A stretch of 64,000 bases of DNA from Clostridia bacterium. Its GTDB lineage: Bacteria > Bacillota > Clostridia > Peptostreptococcales > Anaerovoracaceae. Made by a program: the position numbers and the translations under genes. The stretch is from positions 1-64,000 of the forward strand of contig CAJTER010000012.1 in the NCBI GenBank assembly GCA_910575405.1, given 5' to 3'. Position 1 is the stretch's first letter. Every line of letters begins with the position of its first letter. The notes under the pieces are model-generated. The model saw only the letters and a program-made list of their open reading frames with translations, searched no databases and had not been told where the DNA came from. This document shows, one piece after another, positions 27,410 to 36,139 of the stretch.

Positions 27410-28735
27410 TTGGAATACCGATTCTCTAATAAAGATTTAAGAAAATTGATTATACCCCTTATTGTCGAGCAGTTTCTGCAGATTTCCGTGGGGCTGATGG
27501 ACTCGGTAATGGTGGCCAGCATTGGGGAAGCAGCAGTTTCCGGTGTATCGCTGGTGGATTCGGTTTTTATTTTATTTATCAACGTATTTTCTGCCCTGGC
27601 CACAGGAGGGGCAGTCGTAGCAGGTCAGTATATCGGCCGCAGGGATCCGGAGACCGGATGCAGGGCCGCGTGGCAGATGCTGCTGTTTATCGGCATGCTG
27701 TCTGTCGTAGTCATGGCCCTCTGCTATTTGTGCCGGGGATTTATCCTCCACAATGTATTCGGCGATATTGATGACGATGTTATGCAAAACAGCAGAACCT
27801 TTCTTCTCATTGTCAGCGCATCAATTCCCTTCATTGCCCTGTATAACGCAGGAGCCGCTATTTTCCGGGTTATGGGGAATTCAAAAATTGCAATGGAGAT
27901 GTCCCTTCTCATGAACGGAATCAATCTGGTAGGCATCGCAATTCTCATATTCGGCTTTCATATGGGCGTGGAAGGCGCTGCCATCCCTACTCTGACCGCC
28001 AGGATCGTTGCTGCTGTCATCATTATAAAGCTTTTGTGCAATGAAAAACGGCTGCTGCATCTGCCCAGGCCCTTTGTCTTCCGTATCGATAAAATGCTGT
28101 TGAAACGGATTTTGTATATAGGGATTCCAAACGGGCTGGAGAACAGTATGTTCCAGCTGGGAAAAATTCTCGTACTCAGTCTGGTTTCCGGCTTTGGTAC
28201 AGCTGCCATTGCTGCCAATGCTATTGGAAATTACGTTGCCATGTTCGCCATCCTGCCGGGAATGGCCATGGGCTATACAACTATCACCGTTGTGTCCCAG
28301 TGTGTGGGAGCAAGGGACTACGAACAGGTGCGTTATTATACAAAAAAGCTGATTAAGCTGTGCTATCTCTTTATGATCGGTTTTAACGCCATCGTGCTGC
28401 TGGCTCTGCCACTGATTTTGCAGGTATACGGGCTTTCGGAGCTTGCAAGTCAGTACGCGAGACAAATTCTCATTTATCACGCAGTATGCGCGGTACTCAT
28501 CTGGCCCATATCCTTTACCCTGCCCAATACTCTGCGGGCCTCAAACGATGTGGCGATGACCATGTTCATTTCCATTGTCTCCATGTGGGTATTCCGGGTG
28601 GCCTTCAGCTACCTTTTGGGGATCTACTTCCATATGGAGCTCTTCGGCGTGTGGGTGGCTATGACCATCGACTGGCTGGTGCGGGCCATCTGTTTTGCCG
28701 TCCGATACAGGAGAGGAAAATGGATCGGGAAATAA
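27410..28735 (+). CDS. MATE-family multidrug/cation efflux transporter
   Basis: A Na+ or H+ antiporter of the MATE family, 441 residues and about 12 membrane segments. The N-terminal part reads IPLIVEQFLQISVGLMDSVM with the following MVASIGEAAVSGVS, the typical first helix pair. The halves repeat, as expected (IGIPNGLENSMFQLGKILV starts the second half). The substrate is unknown. The start is probably TTG 27410, because no ATG or GTG in frame precedes the conserved first helix; the ribosome binding site is weak (GAAAGG). It sits between scpB and the carboxypeptidase gene and ends at a hairpin. Confidence 0.9.
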   Translation: MEYRFSNKDLRKLIIPLIVEQFLQISVGLMDSVMVASIGEAAVSGVSLVDSVFILFINVFSALATGGAVVAGQYIGRRDPETGCRAAWQMLLFIGMLSVVVMALCYLCRGFILHNVFGDIDDDVMQNSRTFLLIVSASIPFIALYNAGAAIFRVMGNSKIAMEMSLLMNGINLVGIAILIFGFHMGVEGAAIPTLTARIVAAVIIIKLLCNEKRLLHLPRPFVFRIDKMLLKRILYIGIPNGLENSMFQLGKILVLSLVSGFGTAAIAANAIGNYVAMFAILPGMAMGYTTITVVSQCVGARDYEQVRYYTKKLIKLCYLFMIGFNAIVLLALPLILQVYGLSELASQYARQILIYHAVCAVLIWPISFTLPNTLRASNDVAMTMFISIVSMWVFRVAFSYLLGIYFHMELFGVWVAMTIDWLVRAICFAVRYRRGKWIGK

Positions 28736-28757
28736 CAAATATTGATTTTGAGAGAAT

Positions 28758-28799
28758 AAAATCTCCTGCAGGAAAGTAAGATGTTCTGTAGGAGATTTT
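28758..28799 (+). terminator. Hairpin that both ends the MATE gene and covers the dacA ribosome binding site
   Basis: AAAATCTCCTGCAG (28758-28771) pairs with CTGTAGGAGATTTT (28786-28799) with one wobble; the loop is 14 bases. The right arm contains the AGGAG (28790-28794) that serves the ATG at 28801. The structure could thus stop transcription or hide the ribosome binding site of the next gene. Confidence 0.65.
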
Positions 28800-28800
28800 G

Positions 28801-29658
28801 ATGATTATGAGTAAGATAAAAATTGGTATTGCTGCTTTGGTAGTAATCCTGCTGGCAGCAGCTCTTATTACAGTGAAAAACATGCAAACAAGCCAGACGG
28901 CAGCTCCGGCTGTTCCAGGCGTTTCCGCTGCCCAGGCGATTTTGGTAAATGGGCAGACCGGCAAAGTCCTGTATGAAAAAAATGCGGATGAAAAGGCCTA
29001 CCCTGCAAGCACCACTAAGATTATGACAGCGCTTTTGGTATTGGAAACCTTAAAAGAATACGACAGCCCCATTGATCAGAAGGTAAGGGTTCCACAAGAA
29101 GCGGAGGGTATTGAAGGCTCTTCTCTTTATTTGAAAGCAGGGGAGCGAATTTCCCTTGAAGATTTGCTTTACGGCCTCATGCTCCAATCGGGAAACGATG
29201 CGGCAGTGGCCCTTTCCATCATCAGCTCCGGCAGCACAGATTTGTTTGTGGAGCGCATGAACCAGAAAGCCAGAGAGTTAGGCTGCAGAAATACCCACTT
29301 TGTCAATCCCAACGGACTCTTTGATGAAGACCACTACACGACTGTGAGAGATATGGCCGTTATCGCGAGAGAAGCCATGGCATACAAGGCCTTTCGCAGC
29401 ATTGTATCAGCACCCTCCTGGGATGCAAAGCGGGAGGAAAGTGAATTTGAGCATTTTTATAATAAAAATAAGACAGTCCACCAGTTTAAAGGAGGAACCG
29501 GGATTAAGATCGGGTTTACAAAGGCCTCTGGCAGGACCTTGGTAGCATCTTCTGCACGGGATGGAAAGGAGCTGATCTGCGTTGTCATGGGCGCACCAAA
29601 CTGGTTCAATGATGCATATACATTAATGGAGTATGGTTTTAAAAGATTGGAGGAATAA
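28801..29658 (+). CDS. D-alanyl-D-alanine carboxypeptidase (DacA/PBP5-like) with altered KTG motif
   Basis: A serine peptidase that trims the last D-Ala from cell-wall peptides. The 285 residues begin with an uncleaved or cleaved hydrophobic leader (about 5-25). Active-site motifs are SxxK as S70-T-T-K73 (AYPASTTKIMTALL) and SxN as S130-G-N132 (MLQSGNDAAV). The third motif, KTG in nearly all relatives, reads K236-I237-G238 here (GGTGIKIGFTKASG), checked at codon level (AAG ATC GGG). The protein stops after the catalytic domain, without the usual C-terminal anchor domain. ATG 28801 is chosen for its six-base spacing from AGGAG; 28807 is possible. Two bases separate it from the next gene. The Thr-to-Ile change may lower activity or penicillin binding. 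Confidence 0.88.
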   Translation: MIMSKIKIGIAALVVILLAAALITVKNMQTSQTAAPAVPGVSAAQAILVNGQTGKVLYEKNADEKAYPASTTKIMTALLVLETLKEYDSPIDQKVRVPQEAEGIEGSSLYLKAGERISLEDLLYGLMLQSGNDAAVALSIISSGSTDLFVERMNQKARELGCRNTHFVNPNGLFDEDHYTTVRDMAVIAREAMAYKAFRSIVSAPSWDAKREESEFEHFYNKNKTVHQFKGGTGIKIGFTKASGRTLVASSARDGKELICVVMGAPNWFNDAYTLMEYGFKRLEE

Positions 29659-29660
29659 CC

Positions 29661-30560
29661 ATGACATATAAAGAAGAGTTATGCATTGATGCAGGCTCAG
29701 AGAACTGTCCCTGTCTGCTGGCCGAATCGGGCGACTGCATAACCTGCAGCCGTCTGCAGGGAAAGGATTGTTGCGACTGCAACTGGCGAGGCGTATGCAT
29801 CTATAACGAGTACATCCAAAATGGAAAAAAAATTAACAACCGGCGGACAAACCGCAAAACAAAAATTTTGAAAAAAATCTGGTATGGCGATGATCTGGTG
29901 GTGCTGGTCGTACAGGTGAGTAAGGGATTTGCGCTGAAAGCATCCCGCCCGGGCTCCTATGTATTTCTGAAAAAGTGCGGCCAGAGCGATTGTTACAGCG
30001 TCCCCATTTCCGTCATGCGGTCGGAGCCGGAAAAAGGCGCTATTCACCTGGCCATAAAAGTGGTGGCAGGAAAGACAAAGGATCTGGCGGCTGCAGAGGG
30101 AGAGCTTGAAATCAGAGGCGTTTACCGAAATGGGCTTTTGGGCGTTTCCGGAATCTTTACGAAAAAACCACAAAAAGTTCTCTGCATCACAAAAGGCATC
30201 GGCTTTGCCCCGGCAGCAAATTACAACCGCTGGGCCTATGGCAAGGATACAGTGGATATGATCATTGACCCGGATAAAATCAATCAGGAGCTGGTAAACG
30301 ATTATCTGGCCGATTGCCCCGTAAACAGTATCCGCTACATGGAACTGAGTCCCGACTTTATCTGTCCCCAGGACTACGATGTCGTCTTGCTGCTGGCATC
30401 CGATTATTTTCTCAGATCCATTTATATTCCAGAAGACAGGAAGGTCTGCAGCAACAATTTTCACATGTGCTGCGGTGAAGGCATCTGCGGGGCCTGTACG
30501 ATGGTGGACAGTGAAGGAAAGAGCCACAAAATGTGCAAGTGCCAGATGGAGCAGTTTTAA
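29661..30560 (+). CDS. PyrK-like FAD/NAD-binding iron-sulfur reductase
   Basis: Resembles clostridial proteins annotated as sulfide/dihydroorotate dehydrogenase-like FAD/NAD-binding proteins. The 299 residues have three parts. The N-terminus is very cysteine-rich (C8, C16, C18, C26, C29, C37, C38, C40 and C46), probably holding one or two clusters. The middle (about 75-180) follows the ferredoxin-reductase FAD domain (SRPGSYVFLKK, DCYSVPISVM, GKTKDLAA). The end has a 2Fe-2S loop, CCGEGICGACTMVDSEGKSH then KMCKC, as in PyrK. No dihydroorotate dehydrogenase (pyrD) is adjacent, so it is not simply PyrK; an NAD(P)H-linked electron-transfer role is inferred. It follows the carboxypeptidase by two bases. 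Confidence 0.75.
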   Translation: MTYKEELCIDAGSENCPCLLAESGDCITCSRLQGKDCCDCNWRGVCIYNEYIQNGKKINNRRTNRKTKILKKIWYGDDLVVLVVQVSKGFALKASRPGSYVFLKKCGQSDCYSVPISVMRSEPEKGAIHLAIKVVAGKTKDLAAAEGELEIRGVYRNGLLGVSGIFTKKPQKVLCITKGIGFAPAANYNRWAYGKDTVDMIIDPDKINQELVNDYLADCPVNSIRYMELSPDFICPQDYDVVLLLASDYFLRSIYIPEDRKVCSNNFHMCCGEGICGACTMVDSEGKSHKMCKCQMEQF

Positions 30561-30623
30561 GAAACCACACCAGGACATCTGCAAAAAAATTGTGGATAAT
30601 CCACTAAAAAACCGAAAAAACAG

Positions 30624-30652
30624 TTGACAATTCACAAAGTATCCCCTATAAT
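30624..30652 (+). promoter_or_regulatory. Consensus sigma-70-type promoter of the trpB2 transcript
   Basis: Perfect TTGACA (30624-30629) and perfect TATAAT (30647-30652) with a 17-base spacer. It is the best promoter in the window and drives the T-box leader. Confidence 0.9.
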
Positions 30653-30659
30653 AACACCA

Positions 30660-30975
30660 TAATTTTTAACACACAAGTTCAGATACAAACCGATGATTGA
30701 GAGTAGTAGGCTTGGAATTGGGACTTCACAGAGAACTGCGGACGGTGGGAATGCAGCAGGGACGACCAGGCTGAATGGACTTATGAGGGCAGGGAGAAAG
30801 GCAGACGAGTTTGCCGAGTAATACCTGACAGGAGCTCCGCCTGTTACAAAGGGAGCGCGTATCAACAGCTGTACGCGAAAGGAGAGAAGGAATTGTATTC
30901 GAAGATTCCATTCTCATGGGTGGCATAGCAAAAGCAGGCGCTTTTGTCCCATAGCGGGATGAGAGCGCTTTTTTC
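30660..30975 (+). promoter_or_regulatory. T-box leader with tryptophan (UGG) specifier
   Basis: The leader shows the stem I start GATGATTGAGAGTAGTA (30692-30708), the conserved distal loop region ACAGAGAACTGCGG..GGTGGGAATGCAG (30728-30755), and a specifier loop GAA-TGG-A with codon TGG at 30776-30778. Near the end is a T-box-like TGGGTGGCATAGC (from 30917) that can pair through ATGGG with the later TCCCAT. The competing terminator GCGCTTTTGTCCC/GGGATGAGAGCGC (30938-30966) is followed by TTTTTT. Uncharged tRNA-Trp should stabilise the antiterminator and switch on trpB2. UGGC in the bulge suits a tRNA ending GCCA. The T-box core is slightly degenerate (CATAGC where ACCGCG is usual). Confidence 0.88.
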
Positions 30976-31076
30976 TGTTTTCATTATATTTCATAATAGT
31001 TGTGGAATAGTAGCCCTTGTCTCTATAAAGAGGAGAAGCGAAACGGTTTTGTACAGATAGGAAAGGAGAATTCGCA

Positions 31077-32459
31077 ATGACAAAGAACATACCCCACAGA
31101 TTATATTTAACAGAGGATCAGATGCCAAAACAATGGTACAACCTGAGAGCGGATATGAAGGAGCAGCATGATCCAATGCTCAACCCGGCTACGGGAAAGC
31201 CGGCAGAGCTGGAGGATCTTTACCCGGTCTTTTGCAAAGAATTGGCAAGACAGGAACTGGACAATGAAACGAGATATTTCGATATACCGGAGGAAGTGCA
31301 GGACATTTATAAAATTTACCGTCCATCCCCTCTGTGCAGGGCATACAATCTGGAAAAAGCTCTGGATACTCCGGCAAAGATCTACTATAAATTTGAAGGA
31401 AACAATACATCTGGAAGCCACAAACTGAACTCAGCAGTCGCCCAGGCCTACTATGCCAAGGAACAGGGCCTCAAAGGGCTGACTACGGAAACCGGCGCAG
31501 GCCAGTGGGGAACCGCCCTTTCAGAAGCATGCTCCTATTTTAATATTCCACTGGAAGTTTATATGGTAAAAGTTTCTTTTAACCAGAAACCCTTCCGAAA
31601 AAACATCATGGAAACCTTTGGAGCACAGGTATTTGCCTCGCCCAGCGAGCGTACAGAAGCAGGAAGAAAGATCCTGGCCGAAGATCCGCAAAACAGCGGC
31701 AGCCTGGGATGCGCCATTTCCGAGGCAGTGGAAAGAGCCGTTACCTCCGATGGATACCGGTACGTGCTGGGTTCTGTGCTGAATCAGGTACTGCTCCATC
31801 AGTCCATTATCGGCCTGGAAGCGCATCAGGCAATGGAACTGCTGGATGAATACCCGGATCTGGTAATCGGCTGTGCAGGCGGAGGTTCCAATCTGGGCGG
31901 CCTTATCGCTCCCTTTATGCGGGACAAGCTGACAGGAAAAGCCGATCCGCGGATTATCGCAGTAGAACCAGCATCCTGCCCATCTTTCACAAGGGGCGTA
32001 TATAAGTACGATTTCTGCGATACGGGAAAAATTACGCCAATGGCAAAGATGTACACGCTGGGATGCACCTTCAAGCCCTCCGCGAACCACGCAGGCGGCC
32101 TGAGATACCACGGCATGTCACCCATCCTGTCAAAGCTGTACCACGACAAATACATGGAAGCAGTCGCAGTTGAACAGACCAAAGTCTTTGAAGCTGCAAC
32201 CCTCTTTGCCAAGTACGAAACCATCCTTCCAGCTCCCGAATCAGCTCATGCCATCCGCAGCGCCATCGACGAAGCGCTGAAGTGCAAAGAGTCCGGCGAG
32301 GAAAAAACCATTCTCTTTGGACTGACTGGAACTGGTTACTTTGATATGGTGGCATACGCGTCCTTTAATGAAGGAACTATGAGCGATCACATTCCAACGG
32401 ATGAAGAGCTGCAGCCCTCTATCGACGCAATCCCTGTAATTCCAGGGATACAGGAGTAG
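31077..32459 (+). CDS. trpB: TrpB2-type tryptophan synthase beta subunit (stand-alone)
   Basis: A pyridoxal-phosphate enzyme that joins serine and indole to make tryptophan. At 460 residues, with an extended N-terminus and the segment LGSVLNQVLLHQSIIGLEA, it belongs to the TrpB2 group and not the TrpA-partnered TrpB1. The cofactor lysine is K116 in GSHKLNSA and the phosphate loop is CAGGGSNLGGL. No trpA or other trp gene is nearby. Its leader is a T-box reading UGG, which directly ties expression to tryptophan shortage and confirms the role. It probably captures free indole made by other gut or sediment bacteria, though serine deaminase activity is known in relatives. GGAGA-type site AAAGGAGA precedes the ATG. 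Confidence 0.93.
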   Translation: MTKNIPHRLYLTEDQMPKQWYNLRADMKEQHDPMLNPATGKPAELEDLYPVFCKELARQELDNETRYFDIPEEVQDIYKIYRPSPLCRAYNLEKALDTPAKIYYKFEGNNTSGSHKLNSAVAQAYYAKEQGLKGLTTETGAGQWGTALSEACSYFNIPLEVYMVKVSFNQKPFRKNIMETFGAQVFASPSERTEAGRKILAEDPQNSGSLGCAISEAVERAVTSDGYRYVLGSVLNQVLLHQSIIGLEAHQAMELLDEYPDLVIGCAGGGSNLGGLIAPFMRDKLTGKADPRIIAVEPASCPSFTRGVYKYDFCDTGKITPMAKMYTLGCTFKPSANHAGGLRYHGMSPILSKLYHDKYMEAVAVEQTKVFEAATLFAKYETILPAPESAHAIRSAIDEALKCKESGEEKTILFGLTGTGYFDMVAYASFNEGTMSDHIPTDEELQPSIDAIPVIPGIQE

Positions 32460-32535
32460 CAGAGCGGCAGATGTAGCAGGGGAAAGGCCCTGAACAGCAA
32501 CGAAACAAGAATATAGATATCAATCAAGTATCCAT

Positions 32536-32575
32536 AAAGCCTCTGAAAAAACGCAAAATTTTCAGGGGCTTTTCA
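32536..32575 (+). terminator. Terminator after trpB2
   Basis: AAAGCCTCTGAAAA (32536-32549) pairs with TTTTCAGGGGCTTT (32559-32572), one wobble, then TT. It lies 77 bases after the stop. The remaining stretch to 32682 is AT-rich and holds no gene. Confidence 0.75.
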
Positions 32576-32682
32576 AATATTTATCACATTGAAATGAAAA
32601 TGTTTTCAAAATCCGGTTGAAATTTTTGAAAATTATGATAAACTGGTATTAATTAGCATTGAAGAAAGGAAGTGGAGAACAG

Positions 32683-35289
32683 ATGATGCTTGAAACAAGA
32701 AAAGGCTGGAAAATACTTTCGATTTTCCTGGCTTTTGCACTGGTATTTACAACAGCAGTGATATCGACTGAAACAGTAAGCGCTACTACTGTAAAGCCAA
32801 AAGCCATAACACTTAAGACCAATGCACCAAAGAAGGTTGTGGATGTAAAGGGCAAAGTGAATGTTTCCGTAAAGTCCGTAAAGCCGGCTAATGCCAGCAA
32901 GAGCGTGACCTGGAAATCTTCCGACAAAAAAATTGCGGCAGTAAACAGCAAGGGTGTTGTTACTGGGAAGAAAGCGGGTAAAGTAAAGATTACCGCAACT
33001 TCCAAAGCAAACAAAAAGATCCAAAAATCCATTACTTTGACTGTAAAGAACATCAAGCCCAGCAGCGTAAAGCTCAGCAAAACAAAGGCTACTCTTTACG
33101 AAAAGGGCAAACCCCTGACCCTGAAAGCAAGCGTAAACCCGGTAGGTGTTTACAATAAGGGTGTAACGTATTCCTCCAGCAAAAAGGATGTTGCAGCAGT
33201 AAGCAGCAAAGGCGTTGTAACTCCGAAAAAAGCAGGAACTGCGGTTATTACGGTAAAGACAAAAGAGAATAACAAAACCGCAAAATGTACAGTAACCGTT
33301 AAAAAATCCAAGAACGAAAAGGTTCTGATGCCTTACTGTATGGTAGGCTTTTACAACAAGACAAAGCTGAATTATACGGACGTTGCGGCAGATGCGGATG
33401 TAAGAGTATGGGACGCAGCTTCCAAAACCTACAAGGACGGTAAGAACAATGAAGCTACCATCCTGGGAAATTACGTTCAGCTGACGGACCGCGATAACGA
33501 CAATAAGGCAGATCTCATTGAGGTTGTTAAGTTTAAGGATGGAGCAGCTAAGTGGGACGCAGGTATGGAATGGATTGACGGCATTGGCGAAGATGCGGAT
33601 CCGGCTGTATCAGACGCAGTAGGAAAGAAGATGTTCGTAGGCGCGGACTATCGCATTCCAATGGGCGAACGGCTTCTGACCGGATGGGGCCTTGGAGATT
33701 ACAGCGGAACTACGGATTTCTCAAATCTGGACAAGACTACATACTGGCCGGATTACGACTATTATAAGACAACCTCCAGCGATACCCTGACCATGCTGAC
33801 TGGATATAAAACGCAGCTGCAGACAACGGGCTGGACATGCGTGCTGTCTTCGGCTCTGTCCGTACTGGAATGGTATGGCGAAAGAGGCGATCTGAACGAA
33901 CAGGACCTGGCTTCCCTGAGAAGCGATACCAGATCCCGCCGCGCGGGAGCAACCTCCCTCAAGGAGCTGGAAAACGTCTTTGAAAAGCTGGGAGAGCTGA
34001 AGCTGACCGGCGAATGGGTGTATGAAAGCTCATTGGACAGCGAGGATGCATATGAAAAGATTTACGATCCAGAATGGGTTAAAGGCCATCTGGCAGCAGG
34101 CCATCCGATTATGGTAATATGGAACTCTTACGGCGGACATGGACAGGTTATCATCGGTTATGATGATATGGGAACCAAAGTGACCAGCGACGATGTGCTG
34201 ATTATGATGGATCCGTATGATTCCACGGACCACAATGCCAACGGCTATATCATTCAGTCCTATGAAAGATTGGCTTATGGCCTGTCTGATGAAGAGGCAG
34301 ACGGCATTTCCGCCACCAGATATATGGTAGCTTATCCGAAGAACGAAAAGGCATACAAGCCAGTTATGGGAGAGGGAATTCCAAACGACAATACAAACAC
34401 CTGGAAATCCAATGATGCAAATAAGCTCAACAGCAAGCTTTACGCACAGACAGCAAAGGATCTGGCTCAGTATTACCCGGTAGCAACACTTCCAGATTAC
34501 TGGATCGGACCTTATAATGAAAAAACCGGTCTGGGCGGACCTGCAGGAATTGAGCGGCTGGCAGGAGCAAATGGCGACTACAACCATTCCCCATACTACA
34601 AATTCTATGATTACTACAATGGACAGGGACCGACTAAGACCCTGGATATTTTAGACAATTACGGAACCATTCAGCAGTCCACAGAGTGGGCATGCGGCTG
34701 CACTTCCGCAACTATGGTTCTGGAGCACTTTAAGAAGAATGCAAATAACGAAACAGATATGTCTCTGTCACACATCAGACAGAAAGGTGAAACAGGCCCG
34801 ACATTCCTCTCTGGCATGAAGGAAATCTTTACAAAGCTGAACGCAAAGAACAGCGATGACTGGGTATTCTTCAGCAGCAGCGATCTGAAGTACAATGAAG
34901 AAGCGGATGCGTCCTTTATTGGCGATTACTGTCTGGAATGGGGTAAATCCGACGGCGGTCTGATCCCTTATCTTATTGAGCACAACATTCCGATGATGAT
35001 CGGATGGGATGAATGGGGTGGCCACTGGCAGACCATTATCGGCTATGATGACATGGGTACTCCCCAGTCTCAGGACGATGTTTTGATTCTGGCAGATTCC
35101 TACGACACCACAGACCACGATCAGGATGGTTATGTTGTGGAAAGCTTTGAACGTCTGGTATATGGCTGGAACTCTCAGTTTGAGCTGAATACAGAGGCTG
35201 GCGGCAGCGGATCGGATTATACCAACTTCATCGTTGCATTCCCGAAGGCAGGCAATGAACAGGTAATGGAAGATCTGGGCCTCAACTAA
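32683..35289 (+). CDS. Secreted protein with two Big_2 Ig-like domains and two C39-like papain-fold domains
   Basis: About 868 residues. A signal peptide (GWKILSIFLAFALVFTTAVI, cleavage near VSA-TTV) is followed by two bacterial Ig-like type 2 repeats (about 40-125 and 125-212; SVTWKSSDKKIAAVNSKGVV and the analogous GVTYSSSKKDVAAVSSKGVV). Then come two copies of a C39-like cysteine-protease domain. Copy one has TTGWTCVLSSALSVLEWYG (Cys), YGGHGQVIIGYDD (His) and DPYDSTDHN (Asp). Copy two has STEWACGCTSATMVLEHF, WGGHWQTIIGYDDMG and DSYDTTDHD. Both triads look complete. The role could be peptide or wall-protein cleavage outside the cell; the substrate is unknown. No cell-wall anchor motif is present; Big_2 units often bind surfaces. 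ATG 32683 follows GGAG by five bases. Confidence 0.85.
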   Translation: MMLETRKGWKILSIFLAFALVFTTAVISTETVSATTVKPKAITLKTNAPKKVVDVKGKVNVSVKSVKPANASKSVTWKSSDKKIAAVNSKGVVTGKKAGKVKITATSKANKKIQKSITLTVKNIKPSSVKLSKTKATLYEKGKPLTLKASVNPVGVYNKGVTYSSSKKDVAAVSSKGVVTPKKAGTAVITVKTKENNKTAKCTVTVKKSKNEKVLMPYCMVGFYNKTKLNYTDVAADADVRVWDAASKTYKDGKNNEATILGNYVQLTDRDNDNKADLIEVVKFKDGAAKWDAGMEWIDGIGEDADPAVSDAVGKKMFVGADYRIPMGERLLTGWGLGDYSGTTDFSNLDKTTYWPDYDYYKTTSSDTLTMLTGYKTQLQTTGWTCVLSSALSVLEWYGERGDLNEQDLASLRSDTRSRRAGATSLKELENVFEKLGELKLTGEWVYESSLDSEDAYEKIYDPEWVKGHLAAGHPIMVIWNSYGGHGQVIIGYDDMGTKVTSDDVLIMMDPYDSTDHNANGYIIQSYERLAYGLSDEEADGISATRYMVAYPKNEKAYKPVMGEGIPNDNTNTWKSNDANKLNSKLYAQTAKDLAQYYPVATLPDYWIGPYNEKTGLGGPAGIERLAGANGDYNHSPYYKFYDYYNGQGPTKTLDILDNYGTIQQSTEWACGCTSATMVLEHFKKNANNETDMSLSHIRQKGETGPTFLSGMKEIFTKLNAKNSDDWVFFSSSDLKYNEEADASFIGDYCLEWGKSDGGLIPYLIEHNIPMMIGWDEWGGHWQTIIGYDDMGTPQSQDDVLILADSYDTTDHDQDGYVVESFERLVYGWNSQFELNTEAGGSGSDYTNFIVAFPKAGNEQVMEDLGLN

Positions 35290-35328
35290 GCGCTTAGAGC
35301 AGCAAGATAAAACGTTTGTAAAAAATTT

Positions 35329-35372
35329 ACAGCCCCTCCGGCACAGAAGATATGTCGGAGGGCTGTTTTTAT
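35329..35372. terminator. Bidirectional terminator between the C39 and LuxR genes
   Basis: ACAGCCCCTCCG (from 35329) pairs with CGGAGGGCTGT (ending about 35366) with one bulge; TTTTT follows on plus and AAATTTTTTAC on minus. It overlaps the last bases of the LuxR gene. Confidence 0.75.
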
Positions 35373-36139
35373 TCCAGAAAAAACAGCTCCCACCTGTGTT
35401 TGATGTGCAGCTTGCTGTAGAGATTGTACAGATGCCGCCGCAATGTATTTTCGGAAATATAGAGTTTATCGGCAATGACTTCGTTTGGGCAGCCAGCATA
35501 GAGCAGCTCCAGCACCTCCGCTTCCCTGCGGGTAAGCTCATAGCGTTCTACCAGAGCAGCCGGGTCATGAGAGGGGGTGTGAATGTCTTCTCTTTGATCC
35601 AGCTGTACGGACAAATGATCTTTCAGGTTGTCCAGATAAAAGATTTCCTTATCGGAAAAATTAGGTCCTTCTTTTGTGCGGAATAAGGTCAAAAGACCCA
35701 GACAGCGCCCGTTATGGGCAAGTACCGTTTGCGCCCCGTAATGGAGCCCGTGGGGAACGAACATTTCCTTATAATAATCGGTATTTTCAAGGGTTTCTTC
35801 TGAAAGAAAATCCGTAACTCGATAGGTAATAGCCTTATTTGTCTTGCAGAGCCAGTGAGTCGCATCAATCGTAGAGCACTCGTTCATATAGCGGTTTAAT
35901 ACTGCGCTGACATCCGGGTTTTTCAGGCAATTTACATTCACCAGATCCGTCAGACAGTCCTTACCGGAGGCGTCCGTTTTTACAAGAAAGAAATTCGCTG
36001 TATCAAAAGGAATGGCATACTGCAGAAGCTCCAGGACTTCTTTGCGCATTTGTTTCCTGTTTTTTGTGTTATAAATGGTATAAATAATATGGCTTAACAA
36101 CTGTACCTCGTTTTTTTCGATTTTTTCCAGTGAATCCAT
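35369..36139 (-). CDS. LuxR-family transcriptional regulator
   Basis: A 256-residue regulator. The C-terminal LuxR/FixJ helix-turn-helix (about 195-252) reads LTRREAEVLELLYAGCPNEV then IADKLYISENTLRRHLYNLY. The first 190 residues form a GAF-like sensing domain (FDTANFFLVKTDASGK, GLHYGAQTVLAHNGRCLGLL), so it probably binds a small ligand rather than being phosphorylated; no receiver aspartate is seen. GGAGGTGGCAGC precedes the ATG. It is divergent from the amidohydrolase and urea-transporter operon, the usual placement of a dedicated regulator. The intergenic palindrome CTCAA-A-TTGAG (36236-36246) is a candidate half-strength operator. Confidence 0.85.
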   Translation of the reverse strand: MDSLEKIEKNEVQLLSHIIYTIYNTKNRKQMRKEVLELLQYAIPFDTANFFLVKTDASGKDCLTDLVNVNCLKNPDVSAVLNRYMNECSTIDATHWLCKTNKAITYRVTDFLSEETLENTDYYKEMFVPHGLHYGAQTVLAHNGRCLGLLTLFRTKEGPNFSDKEIFYLDNLKDHLSVQLDQREDIHTPSHDPAALVERYELTRREAEVLELLYAGCPNEVIADKLYISENTLRRHLYNLYSKLHIKHRWELFFLE

